This document shows positions 8,139-16,825 of a DNA stretch of 39,802 bases, in pieces. The position numbers were made by a program, and so were the translations under genes. The stretch is from Verrucomicrobiia bacterium (GTDB lineage Bacteria > Zixibacteria > MSB-5A5 > DSPP01). Position 1 is the first letter of the stretch, and each line of letters starts with the position of its first letter. The notes under the pieces were generated by a model that was not told the DNA's origin, ran no database searches, and worked only from the letters and a program-made list of their open reading frames with translations. The stretch is from the NCBI GenBank assembly GCA_035574275.1, contig DATLYY010000047.1:1-39802 (forward strand), written 5' to 3'.

Positions 8139-8786
8139 CTATTTCTTTATCGACCACGCCAGGTAATGTCCGGACAAGATACGGGTTTTTTCCAATAGGT
8201 GGGCGAGCGTTATTGAAACGGGCGCCAGCCACCGGGCCAAGGGGGGGAAGATGCCCAACCGCCGAAACCGGAACGACGAGTGCGGAAAAAGACGCCTCAA
8301 TTCTCCCTTCCCGATTCCAACCGTGTTCGGGTTGGCCGGATGGGAAATGAAAAAATCGAAAGAGACAAAATACCCGCCCGGTTTCAAGACCCTCCAAATT
8401 TCTTCCGCAATTTCCTCTCGTGCCGCCGGCGGAAGCACGGAAGAAAACACCGTGAATTGAAAAATCAAATCAAAGGAATCCCCCGGCCACGGAAGCTTTT
8501 CCGCCCGCCCCAACACAATTTCGCTTTTGGGCAGGCGTTGCCGGGCAACTTCCACCCGCTCCGGTTGCAAATCGATGGCGCACAGGTTCTCCGGCCGCGC
8601 CCCCCAGCTTAAAAAAAGCAAAAGCCAGCTCCCCCATCCGCTGCCGATATCCAGAATTTTCTTTTGTGACAAATCCAAAATCCCGGCTCTCCGAAAAAAA
8701 CCCGCCAGTTCCCGCTCGATGCAATGCCGGAAAAAAACCACGTCCGGTTGGTAAAAAGCAAACTTGGATTCCCCCGCCCCGCTCAT
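8139..8786 (-). CDS. Class I SAM-dependent methyltransferase
   Basis: The 215-residue product has a Rossmann methyltransferase core: motif I ILDIGSGWGSWLLLFL (about 44-60), an acidic CAIDLQPERVEVA, then LPWPGDSFDLIFQF and the post-motif VLKPGGYFVSFDFF. This places it in the Methyltransf_11/25 group. It starts at ATG 8786, overlapping the preceding glycosyltransferase stop by four bases. Given its position among glycosyltransferases, it most likely O-methylates a glycan residue or the growing chain end; the acceptor is inferred from context only. The C-terminal third (PPLARWLAPVSITLAHLLEK) is more hydrophobic than usual and could touch the membrane. Confidence 0.85.
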   Translation of the reverse strand: MSGAGESKFAFYQPDVVFFRHCIERELAGFFRRAGILDLSQKKILDIGSGWGSWLLLFLSWGARPENLCAIDLQPERVEVARQRLPKSEIVLGRAEKLPWPGDSFDLIFQFTVFSSVLPPAAREEIAEEIWRVLKPGGYFVSFDFFISHPANPNTVGIGKGELRRLFPHSSFRFRRLGIFPPLARWLAPVSITLAHLLEKTRILSGHYLAWSIKK

Positions 8787-9991
8787 CCGCGGTCCCTTTT
8801 TTGAAGAGCCGCCAAAAGCGTTTCCTCCAGTTGGTCCGTCAAAAAAGAGCGCAGCCGGGTTTTTTTCACGTATTCAAGCCCCCGCTGCCCCATCGCCGCC
8901 GCTTCGGCCGGATTTTTTTGAAGGAATTGAAACGCCTCCACCAGGGCATCCGGATTGTCCGGTTCCACTACGACTCCGCATCCGTTTTCCCGGATGATCT
9001 CCACCAGCTCTCCCTTTTGCCCCGCCAGAACCACTGGCAATCCGGCCGCCATGGAATCCGCCATTTTTGAAGGGATGACCCCCTCCAACCCTGGTCTCCC
9101 GGTTAAAGGAATCACCATTGCATCTACCTGGTACAATCTTTCAAACATTTCCCCCACCGGCATTCCTCTTAAGAAACGCACATTGGACAGGGGCCGGGCC
9201 CGGCCTTCCACCGCCGGGCGATCAATTCCGTCACCGATTATTTCAAATTCAAACCCGTCTCGCTCCAGCCGTTGCGCCGCCGCAAGAAGGCTGTCAAAGT
9301 CGTATGCCCTTCCAAGATTGCCGGCATAAACTACGCGAAATCTCCCGTTCGCTGCCGGGCTCTCCTTTGGCCGGAGATGTGAATCCGCCACGCCGTTCGG
9401 GATGAGCCGGATTTTTTCCGAAGGAATCCCGTCCGTCAGAATGGCCTCCCGGAATCCCTTGGTCACTGTGACGAGGATGTCCGCCTTCCGATAAAAAAAA
9501 GTCGCCATACGCTTCAGCAAGGAAAACAAGCCCCCCCGTCTCAGCATCCCTACGGCAACCGCCGCCTCTGGAAAAAGATCCGAAACATGCAGAACCAAAA
9601 TCGAATTGCGCAGCCGTTTCAACAATACTCCAGCCCAGCCGGACAAAAGGGATGGGGATTCAACGATAACCGCGTCCGGTGACGTCTCCAAAAGCACGGC
9701 CACCGATGCGGATAACGCAAAACTTCCCTCCGCCAGCGCACGCCCCCATTTGCCGTACCGATTGCCGAGAAAATGAAAAACCCGCAGGACCTCGATGCCG
9801 TTCAAATTTTCCCGGAGATACAGCCGTCTGCGATAGGGCTCGATGAGCTCGCCACGCGGATAATTTGGAAATCCGGTCAGGATGGAAACCTGGTGCCCCC
9901 GCCTCTTCAGTTCGGCCGCATACTCAGAAATGCGTCTTTGCGGCGCCCCCACTTCCGGCGGGTAATAGAACGTGACGAAAAGAATGTTCAT
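8783..9991 (-). CDS. GT4-family glycosyltransferase (WbuB-like)
   Basis: This 402-residue retaining glycosyltransferase has the GT-B fold. The N-terminus MNILFVTFYYPPEVGAPQRR, with the glycine-containing acceptor loop, is typical of WbuB-like enzymes. The C-terminal half has VVYAGNLGRAYD and the nucleotide-sugar site PSKMADSMAAGLPVVL, then the usual EIIRENGCGVVVEPDNP. Enzymes of this group add amino sugars such as N-acetyl-fucosamine to lipid-linked chains at the cytoplasmic membrane. The ATG at 9991 is chosen because it overlaps the upstream GT2 stop by four bases and yields the family N-terminus. It also overlaps the methyltransferase by four bases. Donor and acceptor are not predictable. 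Confidence 0.9.
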   Translation of the reverse strand: MNILFVTFYYPPEVGAPQRRISEYAAELKRRGHQVSILTGFPNYPRGELIEPYRRRLYLRENLNGIEVLRVFHFLGNRYGKWGRALAEGSFALSASVAVLLETSPDAVIVESPSLLSGWAGVLLKRLRNSILVLHVSDLFPEAAVAVGMLRRGGLFSLLKRMATFFYRKADILVTVTKGFREAILTDGIPSEKIRLIPNGVADSHLRPKESPAANGRFRVVYAGNLGRAYDFDSLLAAAQRLERDGFEFEIIGDGIDRPAVEGRARPLSNVRFLRGMPVGEMFERLYQVDAMVIPLTGRPGLEGVIPSKMADSMAAGLPVVLAGQKGELVEIIRENGCGVVVEPDNPDALVEAFQFLQKNPAEAAAMGQRGLEYVKKTRLRSFLTDQLEETLLAALQKRDRG

Positions 9992-10974
9992 ACGGCCGCT
10001 TCCACCGGCTTGCGCATTTCCCCTTCCCTTTTTTGTATCAACCGGTCGGTGTTTCTCCACCGGCCGGAAAAAACCAACGCAAGGGCTCCGGCATACCCCT
10101 TCCTTTTTCTTCTCCATCGCGGACTGAAAAATGAAAAAAACAGACCGACCTTCCATTTCAAAACCAACTCCAACGTGGATACCAGCCACAGGATGCCGTA
10201 TTGTGGGCGCGAAAAGTGCTTGTATGCAAAGTACAGCCGTTTCTGATAATAGAACAGTATTTTTCTCCCCGGCTCCCGTTCCAAGCTCTGGCCGGCCTGA
10301 TGAATCAGCAAGGCCCGCGGCTCGCACAAGATTTCAAAACCGGCCTCCCGCATCCGCCGGCATAAATCAGCATCCTCCCCGCCGAAGAAGAAATTCGGAT
10401 CAAACCCGCCGACTTTTTCCCATGCTTCACGCGAAACCAGCATGCAGGCGCCGCTGGCCCAACCGATGGGAAACGGCTCCCGGGCTTCCAAAAGTTTTTT
10501 CCAAATATCACGCTGCGCACCGGAAAGAAAGGTTTTATTTTCCAGCCAAAACGATTTGCGCAAATCAAATCCGAAACTGTAGGGAGGAAAAACCGACGCC
10601 TGCATCCGCCCGTCCGGAAACTGAATGCGGGGCGCAACCAGTCCCGCCTGCGGATTTTTTTCAGCCGTTTCCCAGAGCTTTTTCAAGGCGCCGGAGGCAA
10701 ACTCGGCATCCGGGTTGATAATCAGGAATCGTTTCCCCCGCGCACGTTTGGCCAAGGCGTTGTGCCCCTCTGCAAAACCCACGTTGACGGCAGAGGGAAA
10801 CCAGGTCATTGGACAGGGCGCGGCCAAATCGACCCGGCCGTTCCGGCTTCCGTTGTCCCAGACCAGAATCTCACTCCTATGGCCGGATAAAAAGTCGCGC
10901 ATTGAGTCGAACAGCGGCCCAAGCAGCTCCTCCGCATGGTAATGAACCGCCAAAACCGAAAGCTCAACCCGCAT
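9988..10974 (-). CDS. GT2-family glycosyltransferase (rhamnosyltransferase/WbbL-like)
   Basis: This 328-residue inverting glycosyltransferase has the GT-A fold: N-terminal VELSVLAVHYHAEELL, the first Asp motif ILVWDNGSRNG, VNVGFAEGHNALAK, the DXD-region FLIINPDAEF, and GGFDPNFFFGGEDADLCRRMREAG with the catalytic-base aspartate (ED). This matches the WbbL/RfbN-like group that often transfers rhamnose. C-terminal hydrophobic stretches (about residues 255-280) suggest membrane association. GGAG lies seven bases before the ATG. It lies between the polymerase gene (11-base overlap) and the GT4 gene (4-base overlap), consistent with assembly of a lipid-linked repeat unit. The sugar donor is a guess. 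Confidence 0.9.
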   Translation of the reverse strand: MRVELSVLAVHYHAEELLGPLFDSMRDFLSGHRSEILVWDNGSRNGRVDLAAPCPMTWFPSAVNVGFAEGHNALAKRARGKRFLIINPDAEFASGALKKLWETAEKNPQAGLVAPRIQFPDGRMQASVFPPYSFGFDLRKSFWLENKTFLSGAQRDIWKKLLEAREPFPIGWASGACMLVSREAWEKVGGFDPNFFFGGEDADLCRRMREAGFEILCEPRALLIHQAGQSLEREPGRKILFYYQKRLYFAYKHFSRPQYGILWLVSTLELVLKWKVGLFFSFFSPRWRRKRKGYAGALALVFSGRWRNTDRLIQKREGEMRKPVEAAV

Positions 10975-12346
10975 GGGTCCGCTCCTCCGGGACCGGCTGG
11001 CGCTGAACGAAAAGCACCATCAAGGCCAGAAGGAAAGCAAAGGTGTAATCCCAAGTTCCGGCGAACAAATACGAAAGTGAAAAGACGGTGAAAACCATCA
11101 AAAACCCCCACCTCCAGCCAAGTTCTTCAAGGGTTCGGGCTCCTTGTACCCTCTTCCAAGCAAACCGAACGGTGGAGGCCAAAAGCAAAAGGAAGGCCAG
11201 TGTTCCCACCAGGCCCGTCTCGGCCAGAAAGGCGAGCAGAAGGTTGTGGGTGGAAAGACCGTGAACCGACTCAAAGACGGCGATGTTCTTCATTTCCGGA
11301 AACTGCGCCATCTCCCCGGCAAATTGTCCCATCCCGATTCCGGCGACCGGATGGGACAAAAATAGTTTCCAAGCGACACCCCACAAAAAAAGCCGTAGGT
11401 AAACAGTCCCTCCTTGTTCCGCCAGTTGGGCGGCCCGCCGTTCCACCTGACCGAGCAGGGGAGCCAGTGCCAGAAGCAACACCACGAACAAAAGAACCGC
11501 TCCGCTCACCCGGATGACCAGCCGCCGGACCGGCAGCCACTTAAATCGCCGCAGCAAATAACCCGTAATGGGCCAGACGGCCAAAAGCACCCCCACCCCA
11601 AGCCAAACCCCCCGCGTCTGGGTCGCAAGGGCCGCCAGCGCAAAGAGAACGACGACCCACCAGCGCCCGGTTTTCAGGCCGAGGGAAAGTCGCGCAAGCT
11701 CAAAGCAAAGCACCGGAATGATTAGATGATTCAGCGGAATTCCGGCCAGCCCCAATGACCGCCCCCCTCCGCTGGTGAAAAACTGCCACGAGGCCGAAAG
11801 GGCGGCCAAAAGGGCCCAGAAAAAATACCCGCGCCAGATGCGCTCCGGCGGCACGTCCTTCCAGTCGGCGGCCATCGCGTAGAAAGCGAGAAAATACAGC
11901 GCGGTATGCCCCCAGTTTATGATGCCGGCTTCCAGGTCGGGGGCGCCGAAAAGGCCGAGCGCAATGGCTACAAGAAAAATCCCGATCGGTTTTTCCAGTC
12001 CAGTCCGAATGAAAAATCCGGATCCGGAAAGAATCCTCTTCAGGGCGACAGCGAACACAAGAAAGATGGCAATCCAATCGACGGGCTGGATGGCGATCCC
12101 CCCAATCAGATACGGTATGCCGGCGTTGCGAATCAGGAACTGATTAAAAATTAAAACCGCGGGAAAAACAATCCACCGAAAAGTCCGGCTGGACAAAAAC
12201 AGCCCGACAAAAACTGCACCCGCAACAAAGGCGAGCGAAACCGGCGACCAGAGGGCCAGCCCCGTGCAAAAAAGGGAACCGGCGACGGCCCAAAGAAGAA
12301 AGGCCCGGTTCGTTTTGGCGTTATAGGTAAGACCCAAGGACTCCAT
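10964..12346 (-). CDS. O-antigen polymerase/ligase (Wzy/WaaL-like)
   Basis: The 460-residue polytopic membrane protein has about 11-12 hydrophobic segments. One large periplasmic loop in the C-terminal half carries SHPVAGIGMGQFAGEMAQ and VHGLSTHNLLLAFLAETGLVG, the signature of the Wzy_C/O-antigen ligase domain (arginine and histidine in the loop, then HN.LL..L.e.G). Proteins of this fold either polymerise repeat units or ligate chains to lipid A or protein. Next to a Wzx-like flippase and a Wzz co-polymerase, a Wzy polymerase is the most economical reading. GGGAG lies upstream of ATG 12346. It overlaps the flippase gene by 26 bases. Confidence 0.85.
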   Translation of the reverse strand: MESLGLTYNAKTNRAFLLWAVAGSLFCTGLALWSPVSLAFVAGAVFVGLFLSSRTFRWIVFPAVLIFNQFLIRNAGIPYLIGGIAIQPVDWIAIFLVFAVALKRILSGSGFFIRTGLEKPIGIFLVAIALGLFGAPDLEAGIINWGHTALYFLAFYAMAADWKDVPPERIWRGYFFWALLAALSASWQFFTSGGGRSLGLAGIPLNHLIIPVLCFELARLSLGLKTGRWWVVVLFALAALATQTRGVWLGVGVLLAVWPITGYLLRRFKWLPVRRLVIRVSGAVLLFVVLLLALAPLLGQVERRAAQLAEQGGTVYLRLFLWGVAWKLFLSHPVAGIGMGQFAGEMAQFPEMKNIAVFESVHGLSTHNLLLAFLAETGLVGTLAFLLLLASTVRFAWKRVQGARTLEELGWRWGFLMVFTVFSLSYLFAGTWDYTFAFLLALMVLFVQRQPVPEERTHAG

Positions 12347-13886
12347 ACGGCGATCTCCCGCCCCATCGGCGGATTAGTTGCAAGCCCTCCAATAGCTCCG
12401 GAATTTTAAAGATATAACATCCGGCCAAATAAAGAAACCCAAAAACCAACAGCAACAGAATCTCTTGGACCAACGAACTGCCTCCCATAAAAAAGAGGCG
12501 CGCCAACCAAGCCCCCGCAAAGGCCAAAAGGGAAACAAATAGCAGCTTAAAACCATCCGGACCCAAACGCCGCCCAGCCGGAAAGCGAACGGTTTCCGGC
12601 CGCCGGCGGAATTGAACGAGCGCCAAGCCGACCAGCGCGGCCGAACCGGCGCCCGCCAGCCCTTCCAATCCCCAGAGTCGGATGGCAGGATACGCGGCCA
12701 GACACTTGAACGACAAGGCCCCCAGGCAGAATAGCGCGAGCCGTTTTCCCCTTCCCGCCGCCAGAAAAACGCGGCTCAATACAAAAATGTAGCCCGAGGC
12801 CAGAAGCGAGAAAGCAAACGCGCGCAGGCATACGGCCCCCAAGCCGGTGGAACTCGCCCCGAAAACCCCCCGCTCATAAATCAGCCGGATAATCTCCTGC
12901 GGGGCGAGGATGAAAAGAACGGACATTGGAATTAAAACAAAATTCAGCCAGCCGAGTGTTTTGGCAAAAAGTTCGGCCGCCTCTTGGTTTTTCCCTTCCG
13001 CCAAACGGGCTGACAGTTTGGGAAAAACCGCCTGCCCCAGGGGATAAATTAGAAGCGCGATCGGAAGCTGTACGGGCAGCGAGGCGTAATAGAGCGCGGA
13101 AAGCGACGCCGGCGGCAAAAAGGAGCCGAAGAAGCGATCCAAAAGCACCATAAGCTGACCCAAAACGGCAATCAATAAAACGTACGAAAACCCCTTCCAT
13201 GCGGCCGCTTCCGGTTCAACATCCGCCGACTTCTCCACAGGAACTGGGGAAGCGGCGGGGGGATAAAAAAAAAGCGCCCCAAACAAAAGCGCCGCCGGCA
13301 AAAGCCCCCCCGCGGCCCACCCCCAAGCCAGGGCATAAACGGAAAGTTTCCCGGAAAACAAAACCACGAAACCGAAGACCGCAGCCGCGGTCAAAAGCGG
13401 GCTTAGCGCCGTAAGGCCGAAGCGCCCCTCCATCTGGTAGAAGCTCCGCAGAACGGCTTCCATCGCCGTGCCGAAAACGAACAGCAGAAGAATTTGAAAG
13501 GCCCGCACGCTGAACGGAATTTCAACCGCCGCAAGCCCCGGGGCGAACAGTTTTACGCACAACGGGGCGGAAAAATAAAGAACGCCCAAGAACGCTGTCC
13601 CTCCCAGTAAAACCCAAAGCAAAAACCGCCGCAGGGCCGCCGGGCGGCTCTCCTTGAGCCGGGCGAAATACGGAATCAAGTAATCCGGTAACGCATAGTG
13701 AAAAATTGAAGAAAGAACGGTGGGGAAGGCCGAGGCCGCCACATACAAGTCAAAAGCCCGCCCCGTGCCGAACTTTGCCGCCACGACCACTTCCCGCAAA
13801 AAACCCAAACCCCGTGCCGCCAAAGACCCCAGGGCCAGAGCCAAAGTGGCCCGGCGTATGCCGTACTCTTTGGGCGCTTCGGTCAT
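12321..13886 (-). CDS. MurJ/Wzx-type lipid-linked oligosaccharide flippase (MVF family)
   Basis: The 521-residue product has about 14 hydrophobic helices and the MOP-superfamily pattern. Its start RRATLALALGSLAARGLGFLREVVVAAKFG is the MurJ/MVF N-terminus, and FHYALPDYLIPYF and YPLGQAVFPKLS are also characteristic of the lipid II flippase group. MurJ flips lipid II; MVF-type relatives inside polysaccharide loci act as Wzx and flip undecaprenyl-linked repeat units. The location between the sugar-nucleotide genes and wzy favours the Wzx role. It starts at ATG 13886 with a four-base overlap with the epimerase stop and almost no Shine-Dalgarno, so translational coupling is likely. Confidence 0.85.
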   Translation of the reverse strand: MTEAPKEYGIRRATLALALGSLAARGLGFLREVVVAAKFGTGRAFDLYVAASAFPTVLSSIFHYALPDYLIPYFARLKESRPAALRRFLLWVLLGGTAFLGVLYFSAPLCVKLFAPGLAAVEIPFSVRAFQILLLFVFGTAMEAVLRSFYQMEGRFGLTALSPLLTAAAVFGFVVLFSGKLSVYALAWGWAAGGLLPAALLFGALFFYPPAASPVPVEKSADVEPEAAAWKGFSYVLLIAVLGQLMVLLDRFFGSFLPPASLSALYYASLPVQLPIALLIYPLGQAVFPKLSARLAEGKNQEAAELFAKTLGWLNFVLIPMSVLFILAPQEIIRLIYERGVFGASSTGLGAVCLRAFAFSLLASGYIFVLSRVFLAAGRGKRLALFCLGALSFKCLAAYPAIRLWGLEGLAGAGSAALVGLALVQFRRRPETVRFPAGRRLGPDGFKLLFVSLLAFAGAWLARLFFMGGSSLVQEILLLLVFGFLYLAGCYIFKIPELLEGLQLIRRWGGRSPYGVLGSYL

Positions 13887-14950
13887 AGGGAGGAAATGAA
13901 GCGGACTATTTTTTCCGAGGCCCGGCCGCCGCCAAAAAGCTGGAGGGGATATTTTCTCTTACTGATGCGAGCCGATGAGAATCGTTTCACTTTGGAGGCG
14001 TCCAAATCCACCAGCCGGCAGAAATTTCCCGGCAAAAGCTCCGTCCACTCCGTCCTTGGGCGCAGAATCAGACAGGGGCGCGAAAGAAAAAACGCCTCCC
14101 GCTGCAGCCCGCCGGAATCGGTCAAGCAGAGCCGTGCGCCGTCTAAAAGCGCGAGCGATTGCAAATAACCGACTGGTTCAATGAAGCGCAGATTTTTCAG
14201 CTTCAGAATCCGTTCCAAAAGACCAAACTCTTCCAGCCGCTTGCGGGTGCGGGGATGGGCGGGAAAAACAACCGGCCCTTTAAGGGATTCCAAAATCCGC
14301 ACCGCTTGCTCCAGCCGCAAGGGGGTATCGACGTTTTCCGCCCGGTGCAGCGTGATATAGGCATATTCCCCGGGCGATACGCCCCACATGGGGTCCAAAC
14401 CCGCCTTCCGCGCCAAAGGCAGAAATTTGAGCGTCACATCCAGCATCACGTCCCCGGTATGCACCGCCTTCCCGCGCACTTTTTCGGCTTTCAACAGTTG
14501 AACCTTTTGCGGTGTCGGGCAAAAAAGATAAGCCGATAGATGGTCGGCGGTGACCCGGTTTATCTCCTCCGGCATCTCCAGTTGGTAACTTCGCGGCCCC
14601 GCTTCCACGTGCGCCAGCGGAATTTTGTTGTAAGCCGCCGCCAAAGCCCCGGCCAAAGTCGAGTTCGTGTCGCCGTAAACCAGAACCAAGTCCGGTTTTA
14701 GTTTGGGCAGAAGCTCGTCCAAGGCACCGACCATTTTCCCCGCCTGCCGGGCGTTCGTGTCGGAGCCGACCCCCAAAAAAAAGTCCGGTTTCGGAAGCGC
14801 CAGCTGGTCGAAAAAAATTTGCGAGAGCTCGAAATCGTAATGCTGGCCGGTGTGAACGATCAGTTCTTCGTGTTTTTGACGCAGAAGGGGCGAAAGCACC
14901 GCCAGTTTTATAAACTGCGGCCGCGCCCCGACCACCGAGACGACGCGCAT
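13883..14950 (-). CDS. wbpI: UDP-GlcNAc(3NAc)A 2-epimerase (WecB/WbpI family)
   Basis: This 355-residue protein is a non-hydrolysing UDP-sugar 2-epimerase: VVGARPQFIKLAVLSPLL at the start, VHTGQHYDFELSQIFF, VYGDTNSTLAGALAA, HVEAGPRSY then MPEEINRVTADHLS, and the C-terminal TDSGG with a late ERPC-like loop (LSRPCLILRPRTEW). WecB uses UDP-GlcNAc; the close relative WbpI epimerises the 2,3-di-N-acetylated glucuronate. Three genes immediately upstream match WbpB, WbpD and WbpE, so WbpI is the better label. The usual HVEAGLRS is HVEAGPRS here. It overlaps wbpE by one base and the flippase by four. Certain as a 2-epimerase, moderately sure about the substrate. Confidence 0.85.
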   Translation of the reverse strand: MRVVSVVGARPQFIKLAVLSPLLRQKHEELIVHTGQHYDFELSQIFFDQLALPKPDFFLGVGSDTNARQAGKMVGALDELLPKLKPDLVLVYGDTNSTLAGALAAAYNKIPLAHVEAGPRSYQLEMPEEINRVTADHLSAYLFCPTPQKVQLLKAEKVRGKAVHTGDVMLDVTLKFLPLARKAGLDPMWGVSPGEYAYITLHRAENVDTPLRLEQAVRILESLKGPVVFPAHPRTRKRLEEFGLLERILKLKNLRFIEPVGYLQSLALLDGARLCLTDSGGLQREAFFLSRPCLILRPRTEWTELLPGNFCRLVDLDASKVKRFSSARISKRKYPLQLFGGGRASEKIVRFISSL

Positions 14951-16053
14951 CAGTCCCGGTAAAATTCCCGGATGGAAGCCGCCACGAAATCCTGCTCCCC
15001 GTCGGTAAGCTCCGGGAAAATGGGGAGGGACAAAACTTCCACCGCACGTTTCTCTGCAATCGGCATGCTTCCTTTCTTATAGCCCAACGGCAGGTAACAC
15101 TCCTGCTGATGCAGGGGCAGGGGATAGTAGATTTCCGTGCCGATTTCCCGCTCGGTCAAAAACTTCCGCAGCTCATCCCGTTTGGGAACGGCAAGCGTGT
15201 ATTGGTGATAGATGTGATAGTTGTATTCCGGCTCGAAAGGAGTCTCAACCGGCACTCCCGCTAAAAGCTGGTTGTACCGCGCCGCTTTCTTCCTTCTCCC
15301 CTCGGTCCAGCCATCGAGGTGGTTCAGCTTGACGGACAACGCCGCCGCCTGCAGGGTGTCCAGCCGGGAGTTGTAACCCACGATGCCGTGATAATACTTC
15401 GGTTTGGAGCCGTGCACCCGCAGCTTGCGAATCATTTCCGCGTCCGCATCCGAGGCGCAGGTGACCATCCCCCCGTCCCCCAGCCCCCCCAGGTTCTTGC
15501 TCGGGAAAAAGGAAAAACAGCCGAACCGCCCGATGGTGCCCGCTTTTTTCCCCTTATACTTTGCCCCGATCGCCTGCGCGGCATCCTCGATGACCGGAAG
15601 CCCTTTCGAGTCCGCCAGCTCCATAATCCGGTCCATATCCGCCATCTGGCCGTAGAGGTGCACCGGCATGATCGCCTTGGTCTTGGAAGTAATCTTTTTG
15701 GCGATCAGTTCCGCCGTCACATTGTAGGTCTTCGGGTCGATGTCGGCGAAAACCGGCGTGGCACCGAGGCGCGAAATCACCCCCGCGGAGGCAAAAAAGG
15801 AAAAAGTGGAGGTGACAACCTCGTCGCCGGGGCCGACCCCGCAGGCCCGCAGGGCCAGAAGCAGGGCGTCCGTTCCGGAAGCCACGCCGATAGCATGTTT
15901 CGCGCCGCAAAAAGCGGCCGCCTTCTCCTCGAACTGCTTCACCTCCGGCCCCAAAATAAACTGCGTGTGGGCCAGAACGTTCATGATGGCCGAATCCAGT
16001 TCCGGCTTGATCGTCTGATACTGCCTTTTCAAATCCAATAGGGGTACCTTCAT
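14950..16053 (-). CDS. wbpE: UDP-2-acetamido-3-keto-glucuronate aminotransferase (WbpE-like)
   Basis: This 367-residue DegT-family PLP aminotransferase begins MKVPLLDLKRQYQTIKPEL. It shows VASGTDALLLALRA (phosphate site), EDAAQAIGA (aspartate) and Schiff-base lysine K186 in FFPSKNLGGLGDGG, a hallmark of the WbpE/WlbC branch. WbpE aminates the 3-keto position made by WbpB. I chose ATG 16053 rather than a GTG two codons earlier. It has AGGAG five bases upstream, gives the canonical N-terminus, and overlaps the wbpD-like stop by exactly four bases (ATGA). The C-terminal TEIYYPLPLHQQECY motif matches this branch and differs from the other aminotransferase at 6886-8106. Confidence 0.9.
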   Translation of the reverse strand: MKVPLLDLKRQYQTIKPELDSAIMNVLAHTQFILGPEVKQFEEKAAAFCGAKHAIGVASGTDALLLALRACGVGPGDEVVTSTFSFFASAGVISRLGATPVFADIDPKTYNVTAELIAKKITSKTKAIMPVHLYGQMADMDRIMELADSKGLPVIEDAAQAIGAKYKGKKAGTIGRFGCFSFFPSKNLGGLGDGGMVTCASDADAEMIRKLRVHGSKPKYYHGIVGYNSRLDTLQAAALSVKLNHLDGWTEGRRKKAARYNQLLAGVPVETPFEPEYNYHIYHQYTLAVPKRDELRKFLTEREIGTEIYYPLPLHQQECYLPLGYKKGSMPIAEKRAVEVLSLPIFPELTDGEQDFVAASIREFYRD

Positions 16054-16802
16054 TTCCACTCCTGGTTTTCCAAAAGCTGTTCACTCGGAACATCCCTTAA
16101 TTCGCGGGCCGGCACCCCCGCCACGATTTTCCGCGCCGTCGTGTTCTTGGTGACCAAGGCCCCCGCCGCCACCAAAGTATCCTCGGCGATCACCTTCCCC
16201 GGCAGAATCGTGGCGTTCACCCCGATCCGCCCCCCCTTCTTGACCGTGACTCCCTTGAAATGCTTGAAGCGCTCCTTGGTGCGGCCGACGAAGTTGTCGT
16301 TGGAGGTCGCCACGCAGGGAGCCACGAACACCCGGTCTTCCAATTCCGAATAGGCCGTGATGTAGGCGTTCGTCTCCAGCTTGCAGCAGGAGCCAATTTT
16401 ACAGAAGTTTTCAATCGCCACTCCCCGGCCGACGATGGTAAAGTCGCCGACCGTGACGTTTTCCCGCACGGTGGACAAATCCGCCACCAGAACTTTATTC
16501 CCCAGAACCGACCCGGCATAAATCACCACCGAAGTGCCGATGATGCAGTTATCCCCGATTTTCGCCGGAGGCAACTCTTGTTCTTTTGTGACGGCCGAGT
16601 TGGCCGCCCGCATCGGCTGCTTGCCAATGACGGTATTGTCGTCGATGCGGACGTTGGCACCGATTTCGCTTCCGTCTTGGATGATCACGCCGTTGCCGAT
16701 GAGGCACCCGGCGCCGATTTTCACTTTTGCGCCGATGACGGAAAACTCTCCGACTTTAGTTCCCTTTCCCAGTTTGGCGCTTTTGGCTATTTTGCTGGCC
16801 AT
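16050..16802 (-). CDS. wbpD: Left-handed beta-helix sugar N-acetyltransferase (WbpD-like)
   Basis: This 250-residue protein is almost entirely hexapeptide repeats ([LIV]-G-x4), for example KLGKGTKVGEFSVIGAKVKIGAGCLIGNG, forming a trimeric left-handed beta-helix acetyltransferase. WbpD/WlbB acetylates the 3-amino group using acetyl-CoA. A WbpD is typically about 190-210 residues; the extra length comes from more N-terminal coils, with an interruption (KQPMRAANSAVTKEQELPP, about residues 60-80) that probably loops out of the helix. AGGAG lies six bases before ATG 16802. It is flanked by wbpB (23-base gap) and wbpE (4-base overlap), which supports the assignment. The catalytic His could be the one in the FKHFKGV stretch, but I cannot verify it. 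Confidence 0.82.
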   Translation of the reverse strand: MASKIAKSAKLGKGTKVGEFSVIGAKVKIGAGCLIGNGVIIQDGSEIGANVRIDDNTVIGKQPMRAANSAVTKEQELPPAKIGDNCIIGTSVVIYAGSVLGNKVLVADLSTVRENVTVGDFTIVGRGVAIENFCKIGSCCKLETNAYITAYSELEDRVFVAPCVATSNDNFVGRTKERFKHFKGVTVKKGGRIGVNATILPGKVIAEDTLVAAGALVTKNTTARKIVAGVPARELRDVPSEQLLENQEWK

Positions 16803-16825
16803 TCCATCTCCTTGCTGTAATCGGA